NCBI GenBank assembly: GCA_020073545.1
Contig: JAIQEZ010000046.1
Coordinates: 1-34,731, forward strand
Length of the DNA stretch: 34,731 nucleotides
DNA from: Terriglobia bacterium
GTDB lineage: Bacteria; Acidobacteriota; Terriglobia; UBA7540
Direction: 5' to 3'
Position 1 is the stretch's first letter, and each line of letters starts with the position of its first letter. Below are positions 1 to 8,235 of the stretch, one piece after another. The notes below the pieces were generated by a model, which made no database searches, was not told the DNA's origin, and saw only the letters and a list, made by a program, of their open reading frames with translations. Made by a program: the position numbers and the translations under genes.

Positions 1-1159
1 TCACGCGGCGCAAATCGGCATCGTGCACGGCAAAACACAGCACGTTATCCGCCGAGGACTGCGTGACCATCAACGTGGGGATATCCTCCAGGCTGAGCGA
101 ACTGAAGGCTTTGGCCGCCAGACGTGGGAAGCTGAGCGTGTCCTTGCCGCTGACGGTGATGATATCGGCCTTGCTGACGGAAGTGATGGCTTTTACGCCT
201 CGTTGGCTGTTGGTGGCGGAGGGGACGATGCGTGTTCCCGGACACGAGGGGTTGAAGCTGTTCTTGATCCAAACCGGAATTTTCTTTTTCATCACGGGTT
301 GAATGGTCTTGGGGTGAAGGACCTTGGCCCCAAAGAACGAGAGCTCGATCGCCTCGCGGTAGGATATTTCCGGGAGGATGCGCGCTTCCGGGACGAGGCG
401 AGGGTCGGCGGTCATGACGCCATCCACATCCGTCCAGATCCAAACTTCGTCGGCGTCCAACGCCGCCCCCAAGATCGTGCCGCTGTAATCAGACCCGCCC
501 CGGCCGAGCGTGGTGCAAGCACCCGCACGCGTGGCGCCTCGGAATCCCGTAATCACCGGCAGCACCCCGCGTCGCCGCAAACCGGCCAACCGTTGGCGGG
601 TCTTGGCATTGGTTTCCTCGAAGAGAGGCGTGGCGTTACCGAAGTTGTCGTCGGTGACGACCAATTCGGTGGCGTCCACGGCTTCTGCCGGAGTGCCACG
701 CGAGCGGAGGATAGCCGCCATCAGGTTCGCGGACATCACCTCACCGAGGCTGGAGAGCGTGTCCATGGCCCGCGGCGTCACCTCGCGCACCAGTGAAAAC
801 CCGGAGCAAAGGTCTTCGAAGTTCGTCACCGCGTCAGCGAGCCGGGGAAGGACGGCGGCCTGCTCGCCGGCTTTCAGGAGCTGATCGGCGACCTCGCGGT
901 GCCGGTGCGCGAGCTCCCGGCGCGCATTTTTCCAGTGCTCGCGGTCACCCTGGCTGGCTTCCGAGGCGGCGCGAATGAGCATGTCCGTGACGCCGCCCAT
1001 GGCGGAAACCACCACCACCGCTTCCGTACGCTGCGCATGGTGGGCGACAATATCCGCCACATTCTTCATCCGCTCCGCGCTGCCGACGGAAGTCCCGCCG
1101 AATTTCATCACGACGAGCGGTTTCTTGCTCTTGGTCGGCATCGGATTCTCTTTCACCAT
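1..1159 (-). CDS. lysC: Aspartate kinase, C-terminus cut by window edge
   Basis: Catalyses ATP-dependent phosphorylation of aspartate, the first step towards lysine, threonine and methionine, in the cytoplasm. The reverse strand gives 385 codons with no stop before base 1, so the gene is incomplete at its 3' end. Visible family motifs are MKFGGTSVG near the N-terminus (residues 18-26), TTLGRGGSDYS (substrate and ATP site), VDGVMTADPR and FFGAKVLHPKTI, followed by the beginning of the regulatory ACT region. I chose the ATG at 1159 because an AGGGG lies 8 bases upstream; an ATG six codons further in (1141) is possible. The LysR gene lies directly upstream on the same strand. The family assignment is firm; feedback regulation cannot be judged because the ACT domains are truncated. 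Confidence 0.95.
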   Translation of the reverse strand, partial: MVKENPMPTKSKKPLVVMKFGGTSVGSAERMKNVADIVAHHAQRTEAVVVVSAMGGVTDMLIRAASEASQGDREHWKNARRELAHRHREVADQLLKAGEQAAVLPRLADAVTNFEDLCSGFSLVREVTPRAMDTLSSLGEVMSANLMAAILRSRGTPAEAVDATELVVTDDNFGNATPLFEETNAKTRQRLAGLRRRGVLPVITGFRGATRAGACTTLGRGGSDYSGTILGAALDADEVWIWTDVDGVMTADPRLVPEARILPEISYREAIELSFFGAKVLHPKTIQPVMKKKIPVWIKNSFNPSCPGTRIVPSATNSQRGVKAITSVSKADIITVSGKDTLSFPRLAAKAFSSLSLEDIPTLMVTQSSADNVLCFAVHDADLRRV

Positions 1160-1202
1160 AGTTTCGACCCCTGCGGGCGGAAGTCCCCCTTGCGGGACTT
1201 AA

Positions 1203-1231
1203 CGAACCGGAGACCCTGGCGCTCCGGTTCG
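1203..1231 (-). terminator. Hairpin just after the LysR gene
   Basis: A perfect 10-bp stem (CGAACCGGAG / CTCCGGTTCG, 9-base loop) begins immediately after the LysR stop codon. A second smaller hairpin (AAGTCCC / GGGACTT, 1181-1200) lies between it and the lysC start. There is no clear run of T after the stem, so this may be an imperfect terminator or an attenuating structure in the lysC leader. Confidence 0.45.
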
Positions 1232-2161
1232 CTAGCGAATCGTAACCGTATTCGTCGTAGAGGATGAGCCGGAATTGGAGGTCTTGGTTGACTCACGAAC
1301 GACCTCAATAAAAACCTTGGTGGGAAGCGACAAGTAACGGTCGCGCCGATAAACCAGACCCAACTCCCTATAAAGCTTCTGGCCCTCCAGAGGGATCAAC
1401 TTCAGCACGCCGGCGGCGACTTCCGGCTGGGCATAGGTTCGGCTGATCAGAGAAATGCCCAGACCGGCGCCCACGAATTTCTTGATGGTCTCGACGCTGG
1501 CCAGTTCCATGGAAATCTGCAGATGATCGCGATGCGCGCGCAGCAAACGGTCAATGACCACGCGCGTGTGGCCAGTCTTGGGCAGGATGAGCGGGTGGTG
1601 AGCGAGTTCCTCGACGGTCACGCTCTTGTGTTTGGCAAGAGGATGGCTCTTCGGCACCACCACCTGGACTTCGTCGCGGAAGACCGGAATCACTTCCAGG
1701 TTGTTGGCGGTCAGAGGCAGCGTGACAATACCCAGGTCAAGCGCGCCCTCCTGAACTTTCTGCAGAATCTTGTGGCTGAAATTCCGGTAGATGCTGATCT
1801 GCACCAGCGGGTAGAGTTGCTTGAAGCGCGCAAAAGTTTTCGGCAGGACGTAGAGACAAGTAGCTTCGTTAGCGCCGATGTACAGCTTGCCCCGTGGGGT
1901 CTGGTTCAACTCGGCGATCGCCTGAAGAGCTTCCTTGTGCAGCCCCAGCAGCTTTTCCGCGTAGCGATTGAGAATCTCACCCGCGGGTGTCAGTAAGACT
2001 TTCTTCCCGCTGCGGTCAAAGAGCTTTTCCCCGCACTCTTGCTCGAGCAGCCGCACCTGCGCACTGATCGCGGGTTGAGTGCGAAACATCTTCTCCGCGG
2101 CGCGGGAGAAGCTCTGCAACTTCGCCACCTCCAGAAAACTAGCTAGCTGGTCATAGTCCAT
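1232..2161 (-). CDS. LysR-family transcriptional regulator
   Basis: DNA-binding regulator with an N-terminal winged helix-turn-helix (about residues 1-60, with the typical LysR pattern SFSRAAEKMFRTQPAISAQV and LEQECGEKLFDRSGKKVLLT) and a LysR substrate-binding domain from about residue 90 to 295. At 309 residues it is the usual family length. The start was placed at the ATG giving MDYDQLASFLEVA, which matches the normal LysR N-terminus; an ATG nine codons upstream (2188) exists but neither has a well-spaced ribosome site. The effector domain resembles the CysB/CbbR-like side of the family, but the ligand cannot be named. It lies upstream of and co-directional with lysC, with hairpins between them, so control of lysC is possible but unproven. 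Confidence 0.9.
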   Translation of the reverse strand: MDYDQLASFLEVAKLQSFSRAAEKMFRTQPAISAQVRLLEQECGEKLFDRSGKKVLLTPAGEILNRYAEKLLGLHKEALQAIAELNQTPRGKLYIGANEATCLYVLPKTFARFKQLYPLVQISIYRNFSHKILQKVQEGALDLGIVTLPLTANNLEVIPVFRDEVQVVVPKSHPLAKHKSVTVEELAHHPLILPKTGHTRVVIDRLLRAHRDHLQISMELASVETIKKFVGAGLGISLISRTYAQPEVAAGVLKLIPLEGQKLYRELGLVYRRDRYLSLPTKVFIEVVRESTKTSNSGSSSTTNTVTIR

Positions 2162-2365
2162 TGTCTTTGGTCCGCGGCAACCCTCCATTCTAGCAAAAGC
2201 CAGTGAGCGCGCACGAGAAAAGTATCACATCGGAAGCCGTATCGGAATCTCCTCACCCCCTGAAAAGAGGAGCGAGCCGGCGGGTACTCCCAGCCGGGTC
2301 ACGCGAAGGAGATCAGGACGGCTCCCTTCATTTTCGCCGGCGCTCACGCTTGGGCATCCACGCAC

Positions 2366-2590
2366 TCAGGCCGAGAGCCGTTCAGCGTCCCCATCCCTGT
2401 GCAGAACAGAAACCCAAAACAACCGGGCGCCGAGCACCACAGCCAAAAGAAACAGCGCGACTGCAACGGGCGACCAAACCCCCTAAGCGGCTTGCCGCAC
2501 GAGATACCAGACGAGGAATTGCATCCATGGGACGGTGGCGCCGGCCATGCACAGCCCCGTCGTTAGCCCTTGACCGTAAGATAGCATCAT
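2366..2590 (-). pseudogene. Decayed small membrane-protein ORF
   Basis: One base after the stop of the upstream MEDS gene an ATG opens a frame of 35 codons (hydrophobic, with PWMQFLVWYLV) ending in TAG at 2483-2485. The same frame continues for another 38 codons with a clear membrane segment (ALFLLAVVLGARLFWVSVL) up to TGA at 2366-2368. Two hydrophobic stretches in one frame separated by a single stop suggest a small two-helix membrane protein broken by a nonsense mutation. It could also be a real 35-residue peptide coupled to the upstream gene, or chance. I do not recognise the family. The rest of the 2162-2591 gap shows nothing convincing. Confidence 0.3.
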
Positions 2591-2591
2591 T

Positions 2592-3299
2592 TCAGGACTC
2601 TGGCGACGGCGGCCGCTGGAGCTGGCCGTAGCCAGCGAGGGTCGAGAGCAACTTCTTCAGGTCGAATCCGACTTCTCGGAAAACATCCCGGAGATCACGG
2701 TCGCGATCTTCGGGACTCATGGAAAGAAACTTTTCCGCAGGAACATAGAACGGGTTGTCGCGAACCAGCGTGCCCTCGACCAGGAGATGGCGATGCACGG
2801 CGATAGCAGAAAACAGGTGTGGTATCTCGAGATTGTCGACGTCGTACTGGCAGAGAGCCACGCTGGGATAATGCTTCACCAGATAGTTCAAGCGCGCGTG
2901 GAACTCGAAGAATTGCGGCACGGGGATGCCCGCCGGCTCCGGCCAAATCCCCTCCTCCAGCCACCGGACGGCAGGAGCGTGGGCGGTTTCGGCGTCGGCA
3001 AAGAAACTCTGCGCCCAATCCCGCAAGCGGCGCGGATCCGCCATCTCCTGCGGGAATTGCAGAGTTCGGTCGCTGAGTCGGCGCTCCACATCCACGCCGA
3101 ACTCGCGCAGCCGGGCGAGCATGTCGTTGTGCAAGCGGGCAGGCGCCAGGTAGCAACACCAGTTACCGAGGCGCAGACCTTCGCTCACGAACCCGGCGCA
3201 GCGAACTGCGGCGGCGTGGCCGCGGTGGAGAATGGCCATGTGTTCGTGGCAGCGTACGGGAATCAGGGCCTCGAGGTAGGTAAAGATGGGCGGCGACAT
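2592..3299 (-). CDS. MEDS-domain (DcmR-like sensory) protein
   Basis: About 235 residues resembling the MEDS domain, named for methanogen/methylotroph DcmR sensory proteins. Typical features are an early His-rich strand with a bacterial 'cell full of users' pattern (HMAILHRGHAAAVRCAGFV, then EGLRLGNWCCYLAP), a central region on a small acidic helix, and the late segment LCQYDVDNLEIPHLFSAIAVHRHLL, which is characteristic. No DNA-binding or kinase domain is attached, so it is a stand-alone sensory or ligand-binding module. I placed the start at the ATG giving MSPPIFTYLEAL; a GTG 22 codons upstream gives a Pro/Gly-rich extension that looks non-native. Substrate unknown. Confidence 0.7.
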   Translation of the reverse strand: MSPPIFTYLEALIPVRCHEHMAILHRGHAAAVRCAGFVSEGLRLGNWCCYLAPARLHNDMLARLREFGVDVERRLSDRTLQFPQEMADPRRLRDWAQSFFADAETAHAPAVRWLEEGIWPEPAGIPVPQFFEFHARLNYLVKHYPSVALCQYDVDNLEIPHLFSAIAVHRHLLVEGTLVRDNPFYVPAEKFLSMSPEDRDRDLRDVFREVGFDLKKLLSTLAGYGQLQRPPSPES

Positions 3300-3828
3300 T
3301 GGGAACTGGTCCGGCAACCGAGGTTCTCCCCTCGCGGGCCCCTTCCCTCTGTGCCCAGGGGTCACGGCAACCGGCTGGGGCGTGCGGGAATCAGGCGTTC
3401 AGACCGGCGCGCGACAGTCCGGGGTTCGGCCCGCACGTTCTATTTGGCCGCGATTATGCGTTTGCTGGAGGTGGGTGTCAAGCAAAGTCGCCTCCCCGGG
3501 ACGCTGCGGAGGGTGGTGTAAAGGATGTCCTGATACCCGCTGTAAAGGATCTCTTGACACAGAACAACCACGGGGCACCCCTACGTCCCAAATGGGGACG
3601 CCACCCAGAAACCGGTTGCGTGGGTCCTCGAAAGGGAGCAAAATAATATGTGGAATCAAAAGCTCTGTGGCCGCAGCCGGTCGAAGAGGAGCCAGGGTCG
3701 TTCGCGGCGGGAGACGGCGATTCCCCCCGAGGTGGGCGGGGCCTGACGCAGAGGGGCAAGTTTAGGTTCAAACGCATTCGGGACCGCTAGCTAGCCTTCG
3801 TCAACCACCCCGATTTGGAGAAGATTCA
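3300..3828. other. Gene-free gap upstream of purF
   Basis: About 530 bases between the divergent MEDS gene and purF. Open frames here have no recognisable protein character. The only structure I can point to is a pair of 20-bp direct repeats at 3517-3560. The purF promoter must lie somewhere here but I cannot pick it out with confidence. Confidence 0.5.
3517..3560. repeat. Two 20-bp direct repeats, 24-bp period
   Basis: TGTAAAGGATGTCCTGATAC (3517-3536) and TGTAAAGGATCTCTTGACAC (3541-3560) match at 17 of 20 positions. The second copy contains a perfect TTGACA (3554-3559), but no well-spaced -10 follows. The spacing, about two helical turns, would suit two sites for a DNA-binding protein on the same face of the helix. 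Confidence 0.5.
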
Positions 3829-5259
3829 TTGGAGCCAGCCTCCCAGCTCTTCCCAAGTTTCCCTCTCGACGTTGACAAGTTCCACGACCATTGCGGGGTC
3901 TTTGCGGTCTACGGCCACCCGGAGGCCGCCAAGCTCACTTACCTGGGTCTCTACGCCCTACAGCATCGCGGACAGGAAAGCGCTGGAATCGCGATTTCCG
4001 ATGGCGACAACCTGGTGTGCAAGAAGGGTATGGGGCATGTGGATGAGGTCTTCTCGAAGGAGCTCATCCAGAGCCTGCCGGGGCGACACGCCATCGCCCA
4101 CACGCGTTACTCCACCGCCGGCGACACGGACCTGAAGAACGCCCAGCCGTTGAAAGTGAGCTGCCACCGGGGGCAGGTGGCGCTCGCGCACAACGGGAAC
4201 CTAGTCAATGCCAGCGTGATTCGGAGGGATCTGGAGAGTCGCGGGGATATTTTCCAAACCACCAGCGACACGGAAGTCATCCTGCATTTCTTCGCCCGAT
4301 CGCGACAGGCCGGCACTCCGGAAGCCGTCGCTGAAGCGCTTGACAAGGTGGTGGGAGCCTACTCCCTGGTGATGCTCTTTAAGGATGCGGTTTACGGCAT
4401 CCGCGACCCGCGCGGTTTCCGCCCGCTCAGCTTGGGAAAGGTGGATGGGGCCTACGTTCTGGCTTCGGAGACCTGCGCGTTTGACCTGATCAACGCGCGC
4501 TTCATCCGCGACGTGCAGCCGGGCGAGATGGTGATTCTGGACGGCCGGGGCGTGACGTCACTGCGTTTTGCCCCCCCCGCTCAATCGGCACAGTGCATCT
4601 TCGAGCACGTCTACTTCTCCCGGCCGGATAGTGTGGTCTTTGGCCGCTCGGTTCAGGAGAGCCGCGAGATGTTGGGCCGCTACCTGGCGCGTGAACATCC
4701 GGTGGACGCCGACCTAGTTGTTCCCGTCCCCGACTCCGGCGTCCCGGCCGCCACGGGGTTTGCCGAGGAATCCGGCATCCCTTTCAAGATTGCACTCATC
4801 CGAAATCACTACGTGGGCCGCACCTTTATTGAGCCCAGCCAGGCAATCCGCGACTTCGGCGTGAAGCTCAAGCTCAACCCGGTGCGGAGCCTGCTGGAAG
4901 GCAAGCGGGTCGTGCTGGTTGACGATTCCATCGTGCGTGGAACAACCAGCCGCAAGATTGTGCGCATCGTACGGGAGGCTGGGGCTCGCGAGGTGCATAT
5001 GCGGATCAGTTGTCCGCCCACCGTGTCGCCCTGCTTTTACGGGATTGACACGCCGACCAGGAAGGAATTGATTGCGGCGACCCATTCGGTCGAGCAGATT
5101 CGTGAATACCTGGGCGCGGATACCTTGGGTTATCTTTCAGTCGAAAACCTGCGGCGTGCGGTTGGCGATAGCGACGGCCGCTTCTGCCTCGCTTGTTATA
5201 CTAGTAGTTACCCCACCACCATTCAGGAACCGCTGATTGCATTGCGCAATCGAGATTGA
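3829..5259 (+). CDS. purF: Amidophosphoribosyltransferase
   Basis: First committed enzyme of purine synthesis: PRPP plus glutamine gives 5-phosphoribosylamine. The N-terminal Ntn glutaminase begins at Cys22 (HCGVFAVYGH) after a 21-residue propeptide, and the C-terminal half is a type I phosphoribosyltransferase with the PRPP loop VVLVDDSIVRGTTS. Cysteines in CIFEHVYF, SCPPTVSPC and CLACYTSSYP fit the [4Fe-4S]-containing, Bacillus-type subclass, in which the propeptide is cleaved. The length of 476 is normal. The start is TTG: a GGAG lies 8 bases upstream and no in-frame ATG precedes Cys22. Signal peptidase I follows after 5 bases, and purM and purN lie further downstream. Confidence 0.96.
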   Translation: MEPASQLFPSFPLDVDKFHDHCGVFAVYGHPEAAKLTYLGLYALQHRGQESAGIAISDGDNLVCKKGMGHVDEVFSKELIQSLPGRHAIAHTRYSTAGDTDLKNAQPLKVSCHRGQVALAHNGNLVNASVIRRDLESRGDIFQTTSDTEVILHFFARSRQAGTPEAVAEALDKVVGAYSLVMLFKDAVYGIRDPRGFRPLSLGKVDGAYVLASETCAFDLINARFIRDVQPGEMVILDGRGVTSLRFAPPAQSAQCIFEHVYFSRPDSVVFGRSVQESREMLGRYLAREHPVDADLVVPVPDSGVPAATGFAEESGIPFKIALIRNHYVGRTFIEPSQAIRDFGVKLKLNPVRSLLEGKRVVLVDDSIVRGTTSRKIVRIVREAGAREVHMRISCPPTVSPCFYGIDTPTRKELIAATHSVEQIREYLGADTLGYLSVENLRRAVGDSDGRFCLACYTSSYPTTIQEPLIALRNRD

Positions 5260-5264
5260 GTCCG

Positions 5265-6089
5265 ATGGAAACATTCGAATCGAAACCAGAAGAATCGTCT
5301 GCCCCTGAGCTGGCAAACGAAGGCAAAGCCGAGAAGCCGAGGCGCCAGGAAACAGCGTGGGAGACCCTCCGCTCCCTGCTCATCGTGCTGGTCGGCGTCT
5401 TCTGCATTCGCACCTTTGTCGCGGAGGCCACCGTCATCCCCACCGGGTCGATGGAGCAAACCATTCTAGTTGGCGATCATGTCTTCCTCAACAAACTGCT
5501 CTATGGTCCTCACCTGCCGTATACCTCGCTGCGCTTGCCAGTGCTCAAGGGAATTCATCGGCAGGAAATCGTGGCGTTTCGTTATCCGAGCAACCCTTCC
5601 GTGATGTTCGTCAAGCGGGTGATTGGCGTGGGCGGCGACGTGGTGAAAATTCAGAACAAGGAAGTCTTCGTCAACGGCCGGCCTCTGGATGAACCGTACG
5701 TGCAGTACCAGTTCTCAACGATGCTACCTTTGCGCGACGACTTCCCTCCCACGCCGAGCTTGCTGGAAACCCTGCCCGCAGCCTGGGGGCTCGATCCCAC
5801 TTGGGCTCGCCAAATGCCCAGCTTCATTCGCAATGACGGCCTGCACGTTCCGCCCGGCTATTTGTTCGTCATGGGCGACAACCGCGACAACTCGCTGGAC
5901 AGCCGCTTCTGGGGATTCGTCCCGCTCGAGAACGTCGTGGGCGAGCCGTTGTTTGTGTATTGGTCCTACGACGCGCCCAGCAAAGACTGGACGGCGGAGA
6001 ACCTGATGTCGCGGCTGAAGTTCGACCTCTCGATTGTCTGGAACTTCTTTACGCGAACGCGTTGGTCAAGAACCGGGCGGACTTTCTAG
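5265..6089 (+). CDS. lepB: Signal peptidase I
   Basis: Membrane-bound serine protease that removes signal peptides from exported proteins. A single N-terminal membrane segment (about residues 36-54) is followed by the catalytic region: Ser62 in IPTGSMEQT, Lys117 in FVKRVIGVGG as general base, and the conserved box GDNRDNSLDSRFWGFV. An insertion of about 50 residues between the lysine box and the GDNRDNS box, containing LPAAWGLDPTWARQMPSF, enlarges the periplasmic domain. The ATG at 5265 begins 5 bases after the purF stop; a TTG three codons upstream would overlap that stop. The position inside a purine cluster suggests simple co-transcription rather than a functional link. Confidence 0.95.
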   Translation: METFESKPEESSAPELANEGKAEKPRRQETAWETLRSLLIVLVGVFCIRTFVAEATVIPTGSMEQTILVGDHVFLNKLLYGPHLPYTSLRLPVLKGIHRQEIVAFRYPSNPSVMFVKRVIGVGGDVVKIQNKEVFVNGRPLDEPYVQYQFSTMLPLRDDFPPTPSLLETLPAAWGLDPTWARQMPSFIRNDGLHVPPGYLFVMGDNRDNSLDSRFWGFVPLENVVGEPLFVYWSYDAPSKDWTAENLMSRLKFDLSIVWNFFTRTRWSRTGRTF

Positions 6090-6303
6090 TCCCGGGCTCG
6101 CCTGGTTGGGTTCTTTTCGGAAGCACTCGCAGTCAACGAAAGCGCCGTTTGGGCAGAGCGGCGTGGGGACTTCTTCAGGCGCTCACGGGACCAGCCTGCC
6201 TGATGCCAACTGCCTCCCTTCATGAAGCCACCTTCGAAGGGAAAACGCTCCGCCGTAGTCAACGGCGTGTGCTATTATTTCTCCCCGTTACACGCAACCT
6301 TCT

Positions 6304-7329
6304 ATGCGTTATCGTGACGCCGGTGTCGATATCGACGCCGCGAGCCAAGCGAAAGCTCGCATCAAGCAGTTGGCGCGACGCACCTTCAGCAAGCGCGTTT
6401 TGAGAGAGGTCGGCGCCTTCGGCGGCTTTTTCTCGTTGCAGGGTCTTCCGCGCGATGCCGTACTGGTGTCGAGCGTGGACGGCGTCGGTACGAAACTCAA
6501 GATCGCCTTCGCCCTGAATCGCCACGATACGGTGGGAGCGGACCTGGTCAATCACTGCGTCAATGATATTGCTGTGCACGGCGCTGCGCCGTTGTTCTTC
6601 CTGGATTACCTGGCGACGGGGAAGATGCGGCCGAGTGTGGTAACGGAGGTCGTCGGCGGGCTCGCGCGTGCCTGTCGCCAGGCGGGTTGCGCGCTGGTGG
6701 GCGGCGAGACTGCCGAGATGCCAGGCTTCTACCCCGCGGACGAGTACGACCTGGCGGGCTGCATCGTGGGTTGGGTCAGGCGAAAGCTGATCCTTGACGG
6801 CAGCACCATCCGGCCGGGGGAGGTGATCCTGGGATTGCCCTCGCTCGGCCTGCACACGAACGGCTACTCGCTGGCGCGCAAGGTGCTGCTCGAGCAGGAG
6901 GGCCTGCACCTGACCGAGCACATCCCGGAACTCGGCCGGACGCTCGGAGACGAATTGCTCGCCCCGCATCACTGCTACTGGCCGGCCGTTCAGCCGCTGC
7001 TGGCGCGCGGTTGGCTGAAAGGTTTGGTGCATATTACCGGCGGAGGTATTACCGATAACACGCCGAGAATTCTTCCCGCGGGCACGCAGGCGGAAGTCCG
7101 CCTGGGAAGCTGGCCGGTGCTGCCGATTTTCGAACTGATCGCCAAATGGGGCAAGGTTGCCCAGGACGACATGCTGCGGACCTTCAACATGGGTCTGGGA
7201 CTGCTGCTGATCGTATCGCCACGTAATCTGCCAAAAGTCGCCGCGGCGCTGAAGAAGCGGCGGGAGAAGTTCTGGACCGTCGGCCGCATTGTCCGCGGCC
7301 GGCCAAGCGTGAAATACCTGGAAGCCTAG
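6304..7329 (+). CDS. purM: Phosphoribosylformylglycinamidine cyclo-ligase (AIR synthetase)
   Basis: Fifth step of purine synthesis: ATP-dependent closure of FGAM to aminoimidazole ribotide. Family motifs in order are YRDAGVDIDA at the N-terminus, SVDGVGTKLKIA (nucleotide site), VNHCVNDIAVHGA, FLDYLATGK, GGETAEMPGFY, GLHTNGYSLAR and HITGGGITDN. The length of 341 is standard. The first ATG gives the canonical MRYRDAGVD start, although no strong ribosome site precedes it. It is 214 bases downstream of lepB in the same direction; that gap has no gene I can support. PurN follows after a repeat-bearing gap. Confidence 0.96.
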   Translation: MRYRDAGVDIDAASQAKARIKQLARRTFSKRVLREVGAFGGFFSLQGLPRDAVLVSSVDGVGTKLKIAFALNRHDTVGADLVNHCVNDIAVHGAAPLFFLDYLATGKMRPSVVTEVVGGLARACRQAGCALVGGETAEMPGFYPADEYDLAGCIVGWVRRKLILDGSTIRPGEVILGLPSLGLHTNGYSLARKVLLEQEGLHLTEHIPELGRTLGDELLAPHHCYWPAVQPLLARGWLKGLVHITGGGITDNTPRILPAGTQAEVRLGSWPVLPIFELIAKWGKVAQDDMLRTFNMGLGLLLIVSPRNLPKVAAALKKRREKFWTVGRIVRGRPSVKYLEA

Positions 7330-7355
7330 CGGCTTGCCAAAACAAGTCCCAAGGG

Positions 7356-7469
7356 TGTCATCCTGAGGAGCTCCGGCGGTCCTGAGCGCAGCAAGGGAAG
7401 GATCCCCGCATTTGCCAGGCACCAAGAACTGCCGGGATTCTTCTCCCGCAAGGCGAGATCAGAATGACA
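7356..7469. repeat. Palindromic TGTCATCCTGAG-type dispersed element
   Basis: Between purM and purN. The left end reads TGTCATCCTGAGGAGC with a nested CTGAGCGCAGCAAGGGAAGG, and the right end is its imperfect inverse (GGGATTCTTCTCC ... TCAGAATGACA). The ends TGTCATYCTGA/TCAGAATGACA mark it as an inverted-repeat intergenic element. Similar TGTCATTCTGAGCGCAGCGAAGAATC-like sequences are known to me as dispersed repeats in acidobacterial and related genomes. RNA from it would fold into a long hairpin. Confidence 0.6.
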
Positions 7470-7523
7470 GCCCTCACGGGTCCTTGCGACATTGATTCGT
7501 GAATCCCTTTGCGAGTAGCTTCC

Positions 7524-8126
7524 ATGAAGAAACTGGGAATCCTTCTATCCGGCCGTGGCTCAAACTTTGAGGCCATTGCTCACAACGTACAGGCGGGCAG
7601 GATTCCGGCAGAAATCGCCGTGGTGATTAGCAACAAGGAAGATGCGCTGGGCTTGGCGCGCGGCAGGCAAATGGGGCTCACGACCCGCTTCATCCCGTCA
7701 AAAGGGAAAGAACGCGAAGCGTTCGATCAGGAAGTGATGGCCGTGTTGAGAGAGTTCCAGATCGACCTGGTTTGCCTGGCAGGCTTCATGCGCATTCTGA
7801 GCCCTTACTTCATCCGGGAATTTCGTGGCCGCATTCTGAATATCCATCCGGCCCTGCTTCCCGCCTTCCCGGGCGAAGAGGCACAGAGGCGGGCGCTCGA
7901 ACACGGCGTGAAATTCACCGGCTGCACCGTTCACCTCGTGGACGAAGGCGTGGACACCGGCCCCATCGTGTGCCAGGCGGTCGTGCCGGTGCTCGATGAC
8001 GACACGGCGGAGGCGCTCGCGGCGCGTATCCTCAAAGAAGAGCACCGCATCTATTCCGAGGCCATCTGTCTGCTGCTGGAGGACCGCGTCCGGATCGAGG
8101 GCCGCCGGGTGCTGCACAAGCGGTGA
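7524..8126 (+). CDS. purN: Phosphoribosylglycinamide formyltransferase
   Basis: Third step of purine synthesis: transfer of a formyl group from 10-formyltetrahydrofolate to GAR. Visible motifs are LLSGRGSNFEAI (phosphate loop), LAGFMRILSPYFI, NIHPALLPAFPG with the catalytic His, and CTVHLVDEGVDTGPIV with the catalytic Asp. The length of 200 is standard. The ATG at 7524 gives the canonical MKKLGILLSGRGSN; an upstream TTG (7509) would add five residues and is less likely. The ribosome site is weak. With purF and purM it makes a purine gene block in the same direction. Confidence 0.95.
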   Translation: MKKLGILLSGRGSNFEAIAHNVQAGRIPAEIAVVISNKEDALGLARGRQMGLTTRFIPSKGKEREAFDQEVMAVLREFQIDLVCLAGFMRILSPYFIREFRGRILNIHPALLPAFPGEEAQRRALEHGVKFTGCTVHLVDEGVDTGPIVCQAVVPVLDDDTAEALAARILKEEHRIYSEAICLLLEDRVRIEGRRVLHKR

Positions 8127-8191
8127 TCGCAGGGGCGTGCTTCGTTGTGACGAATGGTCGTGTGCGCCGCGCTTGGTGCTTGCCTCGATTC

Positions 8192-8227
8192 TTAACCTGA
8201 ATCCTGCGATGTGATACACTGTAGTGT
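8192..8227 (+). promoter_or_regulatory. Promoter and small dyad of the vapBC pair
   Basis: A -35-like TTAACC (8192-8197) is 17 bases from a -10-like TACACT (8215-8220), each 4 of 6 to consensus. Overlapping the -10 is a dyad ACACT-GT-AGTGT (8216-8227). A ribbon-helix-helix antitoxin normally represses its own promoter by binding such a dyad, so this is a reasonable operator candidate. The transcript would start about 9 bases before the antitoxin ATG, and no ribosome site is visible there. Confidence 0.4.
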
Positions 8228-8235
8228 GTAATGCC

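Noticed and set aside
23-796. Long plus-strand open frame opposite aspartate kinase
   Set aside because: The minus strand carries clear aspartate kinase motifs across the whole interval; the plus frame is a GC-rich shadow. The same applies to long antisense frames within most other genes here.
1160-1231. Lysine riboswitch in the lysC leader
   Set aside because: Only about 70 bases separate the genes, far shorter than the known lysine aptamer; just two simple hairpins are seen.
2203-2631. 142-codon plus-strand frame
   Set aside because: Arg/Pro-rich with no domain pattern, overlapping the end of the MEDS gene on the other strand.
3286-3765. 159-codon plus-strand frame upstream of purF
   Set aside because: Composition resembles noncoding GC-rich DNA; several competing frames on both strands, none with a recognisable family.
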